Shown: positions 35,153 to 47,200 of the stretch, one piece after another
Layout: every line of letters begins with the position of its first letter
Numbering within the stretch: position 1 is the stretch's first letter
NCBI RefSeq assembly: GCF_000006565.2
Contig: NC_031467.1
Span: 930,001-994,000, forward strand
DNA length: 64,000 bases
Reading direction: 5' to 3'
Source: Toxoplasma gondii ME49
Lineage: Eukaryota; Apicomplexa; Conoidasida; Eucoccidiorida; Sarcocystidae
Program-made: the position numbers and the translations under genes
The notes under the pieces: generated by a model
Seen by the model: the letters and a program-made list of their open reading frames with translations, nothing else
What the model was told of the DNA's origin: nothing
Databases searched by the model: none

Positions 35153-37483
35153 TCATGCGTCCTCCACCACCTGAAAGAAGGGGTGTTCATCGACAAGTTT
35201 TCGTGCTGTCCATCTTGTTTCATGAGTGGGGTCCAGTAACAGCTTTACAATGCTTATGAGCTGCAATTTCGTGCCTGTCATGCCTGGGCAGAAGGCATCG
35301 AATTTTTCTCGTTTCACTTCCTTGATAAATTGTCGGTAGAACTTCTCTGCTGCCATTTCCCATGGCGATTCTGCGGAAAATCTCGCAAATACTTGACCGA
35401 GAGCCCAGGGAAGCTTGTCAAATCCGCACAGAAGACTAAAGAGCAGCTGACCCAAATTCCAGGAATCAAAATCCTCGCTCGCGGGTAACTGGGTGCCGAG
35501 GCCGAAGAGGGAGTGGACGCGTTCCGGTTCGCTCTGAGTAGGATGGAAGCTCATAGTGTCAGTCACATCGCTTCCCGTTTGCATGAGAAGAGAGAAATCT
35601 GCAAGTCCAGCTTCTCCGGTTAGTTTATTGATGAGAACGTTGGTGGTGCGAATGTTACCGTGAACAAGACCACTCTTGTGGAGGGACCCGACGACAGTCA
35701 CAAGCGTATGAAAAAGGTATTTCTGTGCATTGTCAGATAAAGCAGTGTGAGGAAGCGAATCTAGCCTGGGACCCATCAATGGAAGGAGCAGAAAATCGCT
35801 GAGGACCATAAGCTGGTGGCCGTCGAGTCCGGTGTACTCGGGATCAACCAAATTTGTGCCTAGCAACTGGTTTCCGTCTCCGCTTCTCGCACTCAATTTG
35901 TATGTGCCAAGGCTGGCAACGAAGCCTTTTTGCCACAAATCGCGGACTTGTGCGGCCGTCGTACGGAGCAATTCGTTGCCGTTGCTTTCTTTCTGCAGTC
36001 GCTGCTGGGCGGCCTGAAAAGCAGCCGGGGACGCCCCCTCCATTGAGGCAACTTCTTTGAAAAAGAATTTTGCCGCAAAATATCTGCCACTTGTCTTTTC
36101 AATGAGCTCAGTTACGATACCTGTGGCTCCGGCCCCGAGGAATGCACCGCGCATAAATTGTCGCACCGTCCCGTCTGGCGCGGCGACCGAGTAACTTGCC
36201 TGAGGTGGAACCATACGATCGATACTCTCTGACATCGCCTGACTTTCAGGCGACTGTGCGCTCGACGCAGAAGCGGCGGATATCGCCGGACTAATCTGTA
36301 CGAACGCTCTCCATTGCTTCACTTGCTGAGATATGTGCTGAGGTGGTAAAATGCGAGCCGGAAGTGTCTCAGGCATCCTCCTTGGTCGCAGCACCCGTTG
36401 TGGAGAAACGCCAAGCTCGGGAGGGTCTGTGGAGACATCTGTTATTGGTGGCGACGCCTTCTGTATAGTAGGGGTCGTCTGCGGTGGGCTGCCCCCGACA
36501 AGGTCAGCAAGATCACGTTGGCCAAGTGTCAGTTCGGATCTTTTAACACTGGAAAGTACGGAAGGCTCTACCCAAGGCCGCGGTGCTGGCGGTTTTTTGC
36601 CTTTTGATGGAGTCTGGCTTGTGTGCGTCGTCGCAGGTGGGGTGTCTGAACCTACTTGTTTCGACACCAACGGCGATGACCCTGGGAAAGTGGGCGAACT
36701 GGTCCCGAGAGGCTGCGGTGCATACGAACGGGGAGGTGAGGCGACAGGTTGGCATGGCCGTTGGTCTCTACCAGCGATAGACGGCTCCTCACTTAGTGGT
36801 CCAGACACGGGATCAGTTAGCGATGCTGGAACACTGTCAGAGCCTTCTTGGGGGTCAACGCCCAACCACCGGGCATTTCCCCCCGAAGTAAACAAAGGAG
36901 CAGAGAATTGATCTGGTAAAACAGAATATTCGGGTGGCATGTGCCGCGCTAACGGTCGGTGCCGAAGATTTGACCCCAACTGCCGCAAGCCACCCCTCTC
37001 CTGAAGTCGACCTCTGGTGGCCGCAGACCCCGGTTGTACCCCAACGGCCTGAGGTCTCCGGCGAAGATTATACGGCACAGAATCCGGTTGCGGGGAGCGT
37101 CGCACTGGACCCCTTCGGCCTCGTGGAGGAGGCTGATGAGAAGGGTTTCTTGGTCTACTTTGGTAAGAGGATGCTACCGGTCTGCGTGTCTGGGGTCCAG
37201 CCGCAGGGAAGTAGGGAGATGTGCCGGCAACTTGCAGCCAAGAGAGGAGTAGTTCGCCTGCAGCCTGATCTTCCTTCCGCTTTCTGCTATCGTCCCCTGG
37301 TGTGGCTAAAGGAGCAGCGCCTGTCTCTTCAGGCGTGACTGAGGATGCAGAGAGTTCGAGCAAGGTTTGTGGTGTCGCCGTAGGCGCCAGCGACAAGGAG
37401 CCCAGCGCAGCTGCCCCTACACTACCTCGGCCTTCCGGCAACAATGCCGACAGGAGGAGGACGAAAGATATTGCCCGTCCCAT
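35153..37483 (-). CDS. rhoptry kinase family pseudokinase (ROPK; possibly ROP37)
   Basis: Intronless, 776 residues from the ATG at 37483. The frame stays open 57 nt further upstream, but only to a TTG; the chosen Met opens a clear signal peptide (MGRAISFVLLLSALLPEG). Residues about 25-440 are Pro/Ser/Arg-rich and look disordered. The kinase fold covers about 445-770: glycine loop LGAGATGIV near 450, the ATP-anchoring Lys 472 in YFAAKFFF, catalytic loop HGNIRTTNVL at 608-617, and DFS at 629-631 in place of DFG. The catalytic Asp of HRD is replaced by Asn and the loop Lys by Arg, so it is predicted inactive as a kinase. ROPKs are secreted from rhoptries into the host cell or parasitophorous vacuole, and several pseudokinase members act as scaffolds. 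From memory, not checked, T. gondii ROP37 is a member with an incomplete triad near a dynein gene. Confidence 0.88.
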   Translation of the reverse strand: MGRAISFVLLLSALLPEGRGSVGAAALGSLSLAPTATPQTLLELSASSVTPEETGAAPLATPGDDSRKRKEDQAAGELLLSWLQVAGTSPYFPAAGPQTRRPVASSYQSRPRNPSHQPPPRGRRGPVRRSPQPDSVPYNLRRRPQAVGVQPGSAATRGRLQERGGLRQLGSNLRHRPLARHMPPEYSVLPDQFSAPLFTSGGNARWLGVDPQEGSDSVPASLTDPVSGPLSEEPSIAGRDQRPCQPVASPPRSYAPQPLGTSSPTFPGSSPLVSKQVGSDTPPATTHTSQTPSKGKKPPAPRPWVEPSVLSSVKRSELTLGQRDLADLVGGSPPQTTPTIQKASPPITDVSTDPPELGVSPQRVLRPRRMPETLPARILPPQHISQQVKQWRAFVQISPAISAASASSAQSPESQAMSESIDRMVPPQASYSVAAPDGTVRQFMRGAFLGAGATGIVTELIEKTSGRYFAAKFFFKEVASMEGASPAAFQAAQQRLQKESNGNELLRTTAAQVRDLWQKGFVASLGTYKLSARSGDGNQLLGTNLVDPEYTGLDGHQLMVLSDFLLLPLMGPRLDSLPHTALSDNAQKYLFHTLVTVVGSLHKSGLVHGNIRTTNVLINKLTGEAGLADFSLLMQTGSDVTDTMSFHPTQSEPERVHSLFGLGTQLPASEDFDSWNLGQLLFSLLCGFDKLPWALGQVFARFSAESPWEMAAEKFYRQFIKEVKREKFDAFCPGMTGTKLQLISIVKLLLDPTHETRWTARKLVDEHPFFQVVEDA

Positions 37484-40400
37484 CTTGGACGCAGGCTTTT
37501 CGTACTGATAGTCGTTGTTTTGGCGCGGAAGGGATCCCAAAGTCGACCCCGTCAGTAGTCGCGGCCAGCGTACCGAGTTGAAGCGCCTGGGTTGAGGTGG
37601 CCCGCCATCGCATCAAATGCGGACAAGCGAAACGTTGGGTGAAGAATATCGAATTCGTGTCGTTGCATGCACTACACGTGTTACAGCACTAAGGAGACAC
37701 GAACAAATGTGGCTGCTTTTACAGAGCCCTACACACTGCTCTCCCTTCTTTTCAGTGGCAAAACGACAGCCCTGCGAGCTTGCTCCCGCTTGAATGGCCG
37801 CTGGCTTTTAGCGCCGCGAGAGATAAAGCACACCCTGAGGAGAGACAATACTTACACAGCTAAATTGTCTGTCAGAAAAACGACATTTATTTCGAGAGTA
37901 AGTATGGGTCTTCTAAAACCTGGTGGTGTGACGAAGATGCTGGTCTCTGTTCCCAGATCAAAGGCTGGTGTCCAGCTAGCGACGGCCACTTTTGCGAGTG
38001 AGTGGCACGGTGCCTTCTCGTAAGACAAAGTCGGCACTCACTATTTTGTCAGCAGCTACCATAAATGCCAAAAAAAACTGTAGCTTGTGAGTTTCGACCA
38101 GTACAATACAGACATGAAGTGTGGCACAAAAATAGCGGGAGTTTACCGGCGTCATGAAATTCGACTCAATCACGAGGGGGGTCAGACAGGCATGGGTTCG
38201 TAAATATTTTAAAAGTGACACATAAGTTTTCGGGGGTCAGTGAAACATCGGTGATTCTAAGTTGTATGATTCTTTCCTGTCAACGACATCAAATTAATTG
38301 GCCACATTTTCTGTGCTTCGCAACACCTCCCTCCCCTGGCTAGGTGCACAGAACTTCAGAAAGACATGGCGCCACTGTTCGATGATGCAAATTCTGGGTT
38401 CCCAAGCCTTCTATTCGTTGTATAGTGTTGCATTTCACGGGCCAACAAGGATTTCATATCAGTCGACGTGGAACTTTGGAGAACAGATGACACGTTGCCG
38501 CTGTCCTGTTCGCTGCCTTTTGGACGTCTTGTGTACCTCATCAGCAGGCAGCTGCTTTCAAATGCCCAACTGCCAGCGATGGCGGTTATGTCTTAGGTGC
38601 ATGGGTGCTACACGATCTACTTGTATCAACTCTTTCTCAGTGAAGGTGCCCGTGTCGCTGTGTAGACGAGTCACAGAGGCAGCGAGCTGCTGCACAAGGC
38701 AATACTAGGTGGTCCTTGCCTCTGATGACAGCTGAAATAATGTAGGCACGGGCCACAAAAGAAGCAACTCTTCTTACACAAGCGGCACCCGGCTATCCTC
38801 AGACGCAGTGAGACAACGCACGAAAGCCACGCCCATGTCGATTTTGGCTTTTAAAACGTCCCTTATCCAGTAGCTGCCCAACCGAAGTAGTACCTGTGGT
38901 AGGCGACACAACATCATAGTCAACAAAAACATGAGCAGGAATCCGACAGTAGTAATATCGGTTCACAGCTGCCACGCTACGGAACAGGACACTTGATACG
39001 GTTCTGATGAGTGTGTTCACATCATGTGGGTGTAGGCGCAGGACGCTCAAGCGCAAATGGAAAGGAAATATGCGTCTCCGGCGTTCAAAGCGAAACGCGT
39101 TTTGTGCTTGAACCGTGAGTACGGGTACAGTTGCTACAGTACGCGAAAACGGGGGTTTGAATGTAGCAGGGTAAAAAATCGCCTTTTTATTGGACGATAC
39201 GGACGTGTGGGTTGTTGATCATATAATGCAAACCCACTCTGAAAGTTCATTTTGTAGCGATAGCGACTTTAAGACGGATCCTGGTCATCCACATACTCTT
39301 CGCATGTCCAAAGGGAGAAAGCATCATGTACTGATTGCTAATAGTGACGCAGTGGCCTCTTTATTTGGAGAAGCGAAAGAAACAGTGTTGGTGTGATGTG
39401 GCTGGCAGTCATCGTGGTTTCGTGGAGAATGCCACCGCTTTCGAAAGGCCACCCTGACAGATTCCTGTTGAAATTTAACGGTAGTCGAAAAGCAGTGCAT
39501 TCGTTGTGTCGTGTAACACTGTCACGTTTGCAGGAAAATGTTTGATGCTGCACTCCCCTATTTCCTGGTGGTGTCCGGGAACGTGTTCCCGTGCTGTGTG
39601 CGAACCAGGTGCGAATCGTAGCACCAAAAGAACAGTGGTATTCGGCATCGTCTTACATTTTACTGGATAATAATTCGACGCCATCAATCACGGCTGTGAA
39701 ATCGATACTTCAGTTTGTAGTTTGCTCGTTGTCTATGCTTCTCTTCTAGATGTCGGTCTCTGTCGCCAGAAAGGTGTTCTGTTTAGCAACATGAATGACA
39801 CAAAAATATTCTTGTGTGGCGAAATGTAGGCAAATTAATGGTCCCTTCTGCGCTTCACTAATTCGCTCTAACGCTGCGAAATCGGCTGGGCGGCTTTGTG
39901 TTCGGGGCTTCCCCGACTGCGTCAGAAACACCACCGCGCGTGAGGTTCGGGCCTGAAAAAGGTGGAATTGGCAGGTCATGAGCGAAAGTAGTTCCCGTTT
40001 GACCTTATCCTGCTACTTTCGATAAGCTATTTTGGCTGTGTTGCAGCCGTTTACTTCGGATGAGAGAACTGATGATCCACAGCACAGGAAATGTCGCACT
40101 TCTGGCCGTGATGTGCGCTGTGGACCCATTGTAGTAACTCACCACGACGTCACACGGTCGGATGGAAGAAGGAATGGTCTGAGCCAAGTCACGCACCGTT
40201 TTTGCTGCTCTTCTCCCCTCCAACTTCATACACGTGGCAGGATGAAGCTAAGGAACTGATACAGCGCCTGGTTCGCATGTCAACTTGAGCGTCGCTGGCC
40301 CACCGACAGTTTGCTCACCTCGTACGAGCGTTCTACTGCCATCGGCGCCACATGAAGGCGAGGAGGAGAAGAGTTCCTGTGAAAATACAGACGAAATTTT

Positions 40401-41234
40401 GTAAACGCAGCTTGCTATTTGCGCCTAATGAGACAAGCCCCCAAACTATACGCGGCTCGATTCGAATTCTCTGCCGCCAGATGCCGCCCTACCCAATTCC
40501 ACTGTATGGCGGTGAGGTCTAGGTTAAGGCCATGTAATTCACCACACTGGGTACACTCCGGTTCGGAAATTACGATCTTTCTGGCCCCACTCAAATTTGT
40601 GTTCTGTCTCAACCGTCACCTCAAAGCTACCGTTGGGTTTCCTGCCCAGTTTCTCCTCGAGCGAGGCTGAGGAATTTTGCTCTCCCTCACTTTCGTTTGC
40701 AGACGCGTAACTGCTCCGCAGCACAACACACAATATCGTGTGTCCGCGTGCACAAACAGACGTCACCATTTCCAGTTTGCCACGAACATGTACATCACTG
40801 TAAAAATACGAGCGTTCTTTGGATCGCTTGCGTATGCGTGTGGTACATTTGTGTGTACACAGTGAATAAGTGCCAATCATCGCCTCGTATGCTTAGGAGA
40901 AGGCAGCCAGTTAAAAGAGATGCATATCCTGCCTTCTCAAAACTGGAAGTACAGTCCGCCGTTTGCCTTCATTTAAATCTTTAAGCGAAGCGAGACACCT
41001 GGAATCGCATTTCTCCTTTCAGATTCAGACTTCTGGTGTCCTTGACTGAGAGCCACGCTGGCGTGGTGGAACTGGGAATTCGTGGATGGCGCCCTATATG
41101 TAGTGGCTGCCTTTGTCTGTTTCAGACTTGCTGCTGGCACGCGTATCTTCCCTCAAGTATATAGTCTGACACTTGATTTGCTTTGTGTCTTCCGGTGTCT
41201 GAACGCCAAACTGGTAACTGTGCTTTCCAACAGC
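37484..41234. other. divergent intergenic region
   Basis: This lies between the start of the rhoptry gene (- strand) and the rhodanese gene (+ strand), so it should hold both promoters and 5' UTRs. Open frames such as 38298-38708 begin with non-ATG codons and show no family features. At 41101-41125 a strong acceptor-like site (ctttgtctgtttcag) precedes an open frame running into the rhodanese gene, so an upstream exon or a 5' UTR intron is possible. Confidence 0.55.
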
Positions 41235-44200
41235 ATGAGCCCGAGGCACACCCTTCCAGCTGAAAGGAAGCACCCAGGTCCTTTAGAGGATCCGAGGGCC
41301 GTCACCGAGGCCGCTCCGGTAGCATCTGAGTCCCCTTCTCCCATCAACGTTCATCAAGTTGTCACGCGTTCCGCGCCATTCCGCTCTCAGTCTCCATCTA
41401 GCAGTCATTCATGCCCTCAGATGAACCTGTTTCTTGTGCCTGATCTGGGGAGAGTAGAGAACGCAGGAAGCACACGCAAAGAAGAGGAAACGTCCCCGTT
41501 TGTTTTACCACCGCAAACGCAGGCCATTGCGTCTGGTAGCGGAAAGGTGGAGAAAGAACCGCACGCACCGGAGGCCAGCCCTGCTCTGAGCCGGACTGGG
41601 TCAGTTCAACAGACCAGTGGATACTCTTGGGCACCGTCTTCTGTCAGCAGTGGTGAAGTCGTGGAATTCAGCAGATCTGAGACAAAACGATGTTCAGCGG
41701 CGGATGTCGATAATGACGGAGATGTGTATCTCGCTTATGTACCAGTTAAGGTGTGCAGACACGGCAGTGACGCTGAGGGAGTGGCGCACACTCTCTCAGG
41801 ACAACAACCCGGCGACGTCGCTCAGCAGCTCGAAGACGACGTCAGCCATTCTGTCACGGTAATTGACGGAATCGATAAGCGACCAACGAGGGAAAAGTTG
41901 GCTCTGAATCGGGAGAAGGATTCTTCCGGACTTTTCGCAGATCGTTTGCTGCCCGCGAATCACCCGCCGCCATTGCTTCAAGAGGCGGCCACGACGGCGT
42001 CACCACCGGCCGACACAGACAGAGGGATGGCGATGAATGGCAGTTGTGGTTTTGTTATCAAGGCACCGCAAGGTGCGATGACGAAGATGGACTCCGTCAT
42101 ATCAATGGCAACATCTTCCGACGAGGACGATCGAGCGACCCCCGACATCGACCTGGTCGCCCTAGCCGAACGGGTGGGGGCATCGCCTGCACAGGCGAAA
42201 GCAAAATTAGCAAGTGCGTTGCAGAACTCGCACAAGCCGAAGCATGGTTCAGCGGGAGTTGGAGTTGCATTTGCAGCGGAGGTAAGAGTAGTCCTACGGG
42301 GCTCTCCCCGAGTTTGTAGATGCGGTGATATCCCGCGCAGCTCCTAATTGCTCCTCTGCGACGTTTCCCTCCTTTTTTTCTGACGGGACACTTTTTCACC
42401 TGTATTACCGCATCGGTCGTGACACAAGCCTCTCCTGCACAAGTCGTCTGCGTGCTTCTGTCCTCGTTGACAAAGTGGAAGAATTGGGACATTATCAATC
42501 AAACGACAGATGCAGTGTGTACTGGCTGTCGTATTCAGCCTGAGATATCGACTTTTAACAAGCCTTCGTACCCGACAAGCAGCACTGACGCGCCTGTCCC
42601 CGGCGAATGGAGACGGAGAAGCTCGGCGCTGGCATTCGAAGCAAGAAGAGTGCTCTCCGAACCAGAAAACTCGTTGTCTCCCCCGCGCGATCCAACACGG
42701 AAACCTTCCCCTCCCCGCACCCCAGGAAAAATACGGTCTTTGTCTCTCTCTGTCAGCAAGGACGTGCAACGCCAGCTCCTCAAGCAGCAGCAGGAAGATG
42801 AAGAGGAAGAGGTACATCTTCCTACGACATACTTGTCGATTTTCTGCCGCTGTGCAAAAGATATGGCAATCACTGTCTCGGGTGTGCGACACCCTGACAA
42901 CTGTGGAGCAGAGTTTGGACCTCCCAACTGGCTGGCATCAGCAGGTCATTTCCCTCAGCAGTTAAGGAGTCATCGCTCAGCTTCCGCATTCACTCGCAGA
43001 ACTGCTATTGCATGACACTTCGCATTGGTTTTGTGTCATGTGAGCGTATCTGTGATATACCCTGTTGTGTGACGTCAGGCCAGCGAAGAATCGAAGAAAG
43101 CGATGAAGAGGCAGCAGTGGCGAAGACGAACCACCGTTTCTCATTTGACGATCCCTAATGCCGAAGGGGGACTTCAAGAGAACGAAGGAGCTGCTCGGCT
43201 GACCCAACCCCAGCACAGCATCAAGGAGGGCGATGCTGCAGATGCCATTGGGATACGTGTGAGGCGTCTTCCTAGCCGGAGAGAAATCGTTGCTCTTTTC
43301 GCGGGAGAAAAAGGAGTGGGAGTTTCCGGGGTGCCCTGTCACAATGTGTTTGAACGCCAGATCTCCACAAAAAGTTCGCAGTCTCAACATGACCACCCAA
43401 GGAGTTTTGTCCCCACAACTTTGCAACGCTTGATACAGTTGATCGAGAAAAGGGCTGAACCGCCTTGAGAATGTGACCGAGACAGGGGCTTTCTTAAGTG
43501 TGTTGTGCGGCTGTGTATGGTAGAGTTCGACGACAAGAGAAGCAAATCCAGGAGGGTGGAAGCGTCGCGGCTCAGCATTGGCGGAGAAAGCCGTGTTTCA
43601 GCAAGGGACACTGCCGACTTTTGATTCCAGTCCTCCACCTGCAACGCCTGGCCGAACCCGCACGTTATCGTTGTTCATCCCGTCCGACGTGAAGCGGACT
43701 TCAGAGGAACAGCATCTGCGTGACGAAAAGCAAGAGGAAGTCTTCACACAGTTACAAGCGCAACAGAAGGAGATTCAGCGACAGCTGGAGCAGCAAGCGG
43801 AGCAGTATCGTCAACAGATGCAACAGCAGCAGGATTTATTGGAAGCGATTCTCAGACAGCAACGGCAACTTGGAGAGAAAGAGAAACACATCGAGGAACA
43901 GCGGCAGGAACTGGAAAGAAGGCAGCGGGAAGAGGAGGTTGACGACAATACTTCTCCGCAGTCAAAAAGCATCGTCTCCCCTGCTGCCACGAGGCATACA
44001 CTGACAGGTGCACAGCGACAACAGCTTCACGAGCACCTGAAGCAGTTAGAGTATCTCCATCAAAACAGGCCCCGCGCGTCCAAGTCTGTTCCCAGCCTTG
44101 AGAAGGATGGCAAAGAGGAAGGAGGGTCACCAGAGCACAGAACGCCAGAGAAAGTTGGAAGTGAAGAGACCAAATCTGGAAGGGGGCGAAGCTCGGTGGC

Positions 44201-47200
44201 AGGCAAGACCACTAACCAGTTTTCAATCCTCGATCGCGTGCACAGGTACCTGATGGAGCCGAACGTTCTACTGCTGGACGTGCGGTCTCCACAAGAGTTC
44301 GCTGCAGAGAGAGTGGCCGGGAGCATCAATGTGCCGAGTGATCAATTCTTGTCGTGTCTTCACTTGCTGCCAAGAAACAAGGAGACTCCGCTCTTGGTCT
44401 ACTGCAGTGACGGCAGCAGGGCAAAACAGGCCGCGAGCGCTCTTCGGAAACTTGGCCACGTGAACGTGTGCGACGCCGTGAGCGTTAAGATCGTCAAGCA
44501 TTCTCTCGATGGAGCGGTTGTAAGAAAAGCACTCATGAACGCTCGGCAATGCGCAGCTTCAGCCGATGCCATGGCGAACGAAACTAAAGGCACTTCTTCT
44601 GTCTGTGACGTATTGCGACCCCGAGCCAAAAAATCCGTTCCCCATCCAGAGGACTCTGATACTATACCCTCGGGCGATCCATCTGCTTCGCTCGTTACGG
44701 TGGGGGAAGACACATCCAACTGGCCCGATTTTGCAGACGCTTCGGCGAGAAGCAGTTTTGTGCATCCCGACATTGACGAGTCCTTAGTGGAGATGCTCTT
44801 ACTCAGAGTTCAGCAGGCAAAAGTGAGCCGATAAGGCCGTCCTTATCAGATGTAGCGTGCTTTATCGAGCAAAACACAAGTCGTATTCCCGTCACTCAGG
44901 TCTTTCATGCAACATGCCCCCGGGTTCGCCATACTATATGATACCAAACATTAACAACGGGTCTCGTGATGCTCTACGCTCTGCCTGGCAATCTAATCAT
45001 ACCACACTATCTGAGATGAGAAGAAGCATTAACACACTAACCCCTGAACGCTCTGATGAGCATCTCCAACTTCCACAAGAGATAAAGAACCGAACTTGGC
45101 AATCGCGTTCGTTCGAGATGCATTTCGGATAGCATTAAGGCATTTTCTTTTTCCATGCTCCGTTCACGCCTCCCCACTCGTTTCGCCGCTCCCCGGCGTT
45201 ACGTGGCGTTCAGAAAATGTGTTTACACGGTTAGAATGCTGAACAGCTCAAGGACCCGTGGAGTGAAAACGAATGAATATCGAACCCGCTGAGAAATGGA
45301 TGCCTGGCCGATGACACCGCAAAGTCTCCTCTTCTCCTGACTACTACCCATCGCGTGGGCTTACTTACGTTCCCAGTTACTGTGGAGTTCTGTGCGTCGG
45401 CAGTGCAATATTCTTACATGCCATGTTCGTTTCCGGTCTGTTGACGACAAGACGGTGTCGCATAGCACCGTAGCATCTAGCAGGCTGGGAAACGCTCACT
45501 GTGCTTTCCTGCCTGTTTATCGTGTCAGCTGCGGCAAGCATCATCATCTGCAATTGGGAAGGCACTGCGGCGGCAGCTTCTAGCAGTGAGTTCCACAGCG
45601 GCAAGGGAAGAAGTCTCATGCAGGCACTCGCAACAGGGCATTTGCGACGGATGCAAACAGAAGCACAACAGCAGTGCAGAGCCATCAGCCCAAAGGCGGG
45701 CTAGCCGAGCTGAGGGTGGAGGTCCTCGTTGCGAAACCGCAAGTGCTACTGATGTACTTCCACCGGTTCCCCCGCTTGACGCCTCGGGAGCTGAGGCACT
45801 TGCTCGCCTCTGTAGTTTGCAACTCCACCGTCCGGTGGAGCCTTGTCAGGTCAGGACTTCTTCGGTGGGTTCACCTTTCGCGTTTTTCCTGGGTACCTCT
45901 GTCAGAAATACCAGCTAGTCACGGTTCTCGCGTCTGCTACATGGTGCACTCACTCTTTGCATCTGGTCCCGCAGCTGTTGTGTGTGGATGATGGATCTCT
46001 TGTTTGGGGAAAATGTTGCTGAACCTTAGAGTCGCCCATCATGCCGGCAAAAAGAATACGTAAAAAGGGCCAGGCTGTGCTGTCTGTGGGGCCGACACCA
46101 ATCGGTGCAGCGTGAAGATGTATGACGGGGCTAATCCCTCACTCACCGCTGCCCGGCGGATCGATGATCCATACGACACACAAGCGTCAACAAGAAAAGG
46201 ACGTTAGTCCGATTAGATCGAAAACTTGCCAGATCTACTAGTTAATCGAAAAACAGGATGAAGTAAAACGATGCAAGGAGCATGTGAGGTGGCATGAATT
46301 GCGCTTCCCCGGCAAGTGTTTTGCACTTGATTGTATCTTCATGCAGGTTTCCAGCGCAGTAGGCTTGGCGCTTGCCGAGTGTCTGTCCGACCCCCACTGG
46401 ATGGAAACATTCGTCAAGAAGGTCCTTGCGCATCTCTGAACTGAGACTATCACCGGCAATCACAAGAGTTGTTGCCTGAGATTACTGACGGATTTGTTAG
46501 TTGTTGTGAATCCCATCCCTTCTGCCTTGAATAGCACAACAGCATCGTATATGACATGACTCTCTATCGCATGGTATATCCCCACTTCTTCGACGTTATT
46601 AACGGTACTGAATCTACACTGAGCAGTTCAAGTTTCTGGCTTCCCCGGCCGCGCGGGTGAACGTTCTGCTACTACGGAAGTGGATTACGCTGAGCTAGCA
46701 GATAGTCGATATTTTAATACAGAATTACTGTCTGTCATTCTGCTGCGAGCAATACTCCAAGCAAGACAACACGCCGTATAATTTGGTGATGCACGAACTC
46801 ATTCTTATTTTCGCGAATACACCCAAATCACGACAGGTCACCAAACGAGGGTTTCTGCCGACCACATTCACTATACAACCGATGGTCTGACGTCCAGTGA
46901 GGTGTTGTCCAGACGAAGCTATAAGCTATGTGAGAAGTCCGCACGCATGTTTACGGGTGACTATAGTAGATTCTAGGCCATTAGTTGATGCCCTAAGGTT
47001 GCCAGTTGCAATAGGTCTCTGGTTTCCGCGTGCAACTTCACTGCTGCACAATTCCTCGGCGGGTACCTCGATCAGCTTTCCGGTTCACAGCGTTGTACTC
47101 TGTACCCTAAAAATGATTTATGATGGAAATAACAGCTTTATATTCCATTTATGCAAGTATTTTCTCATTCTTCGTCCTCTTGGCTGGAACGTTGAGGCGA

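Noticed and set aside
37484..37540. 19-codon N-terminal extension of the rhoptry pseudokinase
   Set aside because: It begins with TTG, and the downstream ATG at 37483 gives a proper signal peptide at the very N-terminus.
38298..38708. 136-codon + strand frame between the rhoptry and rhodanese genes
   Set aside because: It starts at TTG, is Cys/Arg-rich without pattern, and shows no family motif or splice logic.
41082..41234. GTG-initiated extension of the rhodanese gene with a hydrophobic stretch
   Set aside because: GTG is not a usual eukaryotic start, and a strong acceptor lies within it (41125). The first ATG at 41235 was used, with the 5' end marked uncertain.
43258..43468. Extension of the tentative 43079 exon to its stop at about 43466
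   Set aside because: Reading through would end the protein before the coiled coil and rhodanese exon; a donor gtgagg at 43259 keeps the frame into 43602.
46480..46800. Possible mitochondrial or repeat-derived insertion in the intron
   Set aside because: I considered a nuclear copy of mitochondrial DNA, which is frequent in Toxoplasma, but could not identify any cob, cox or rRNA fragment by eye.
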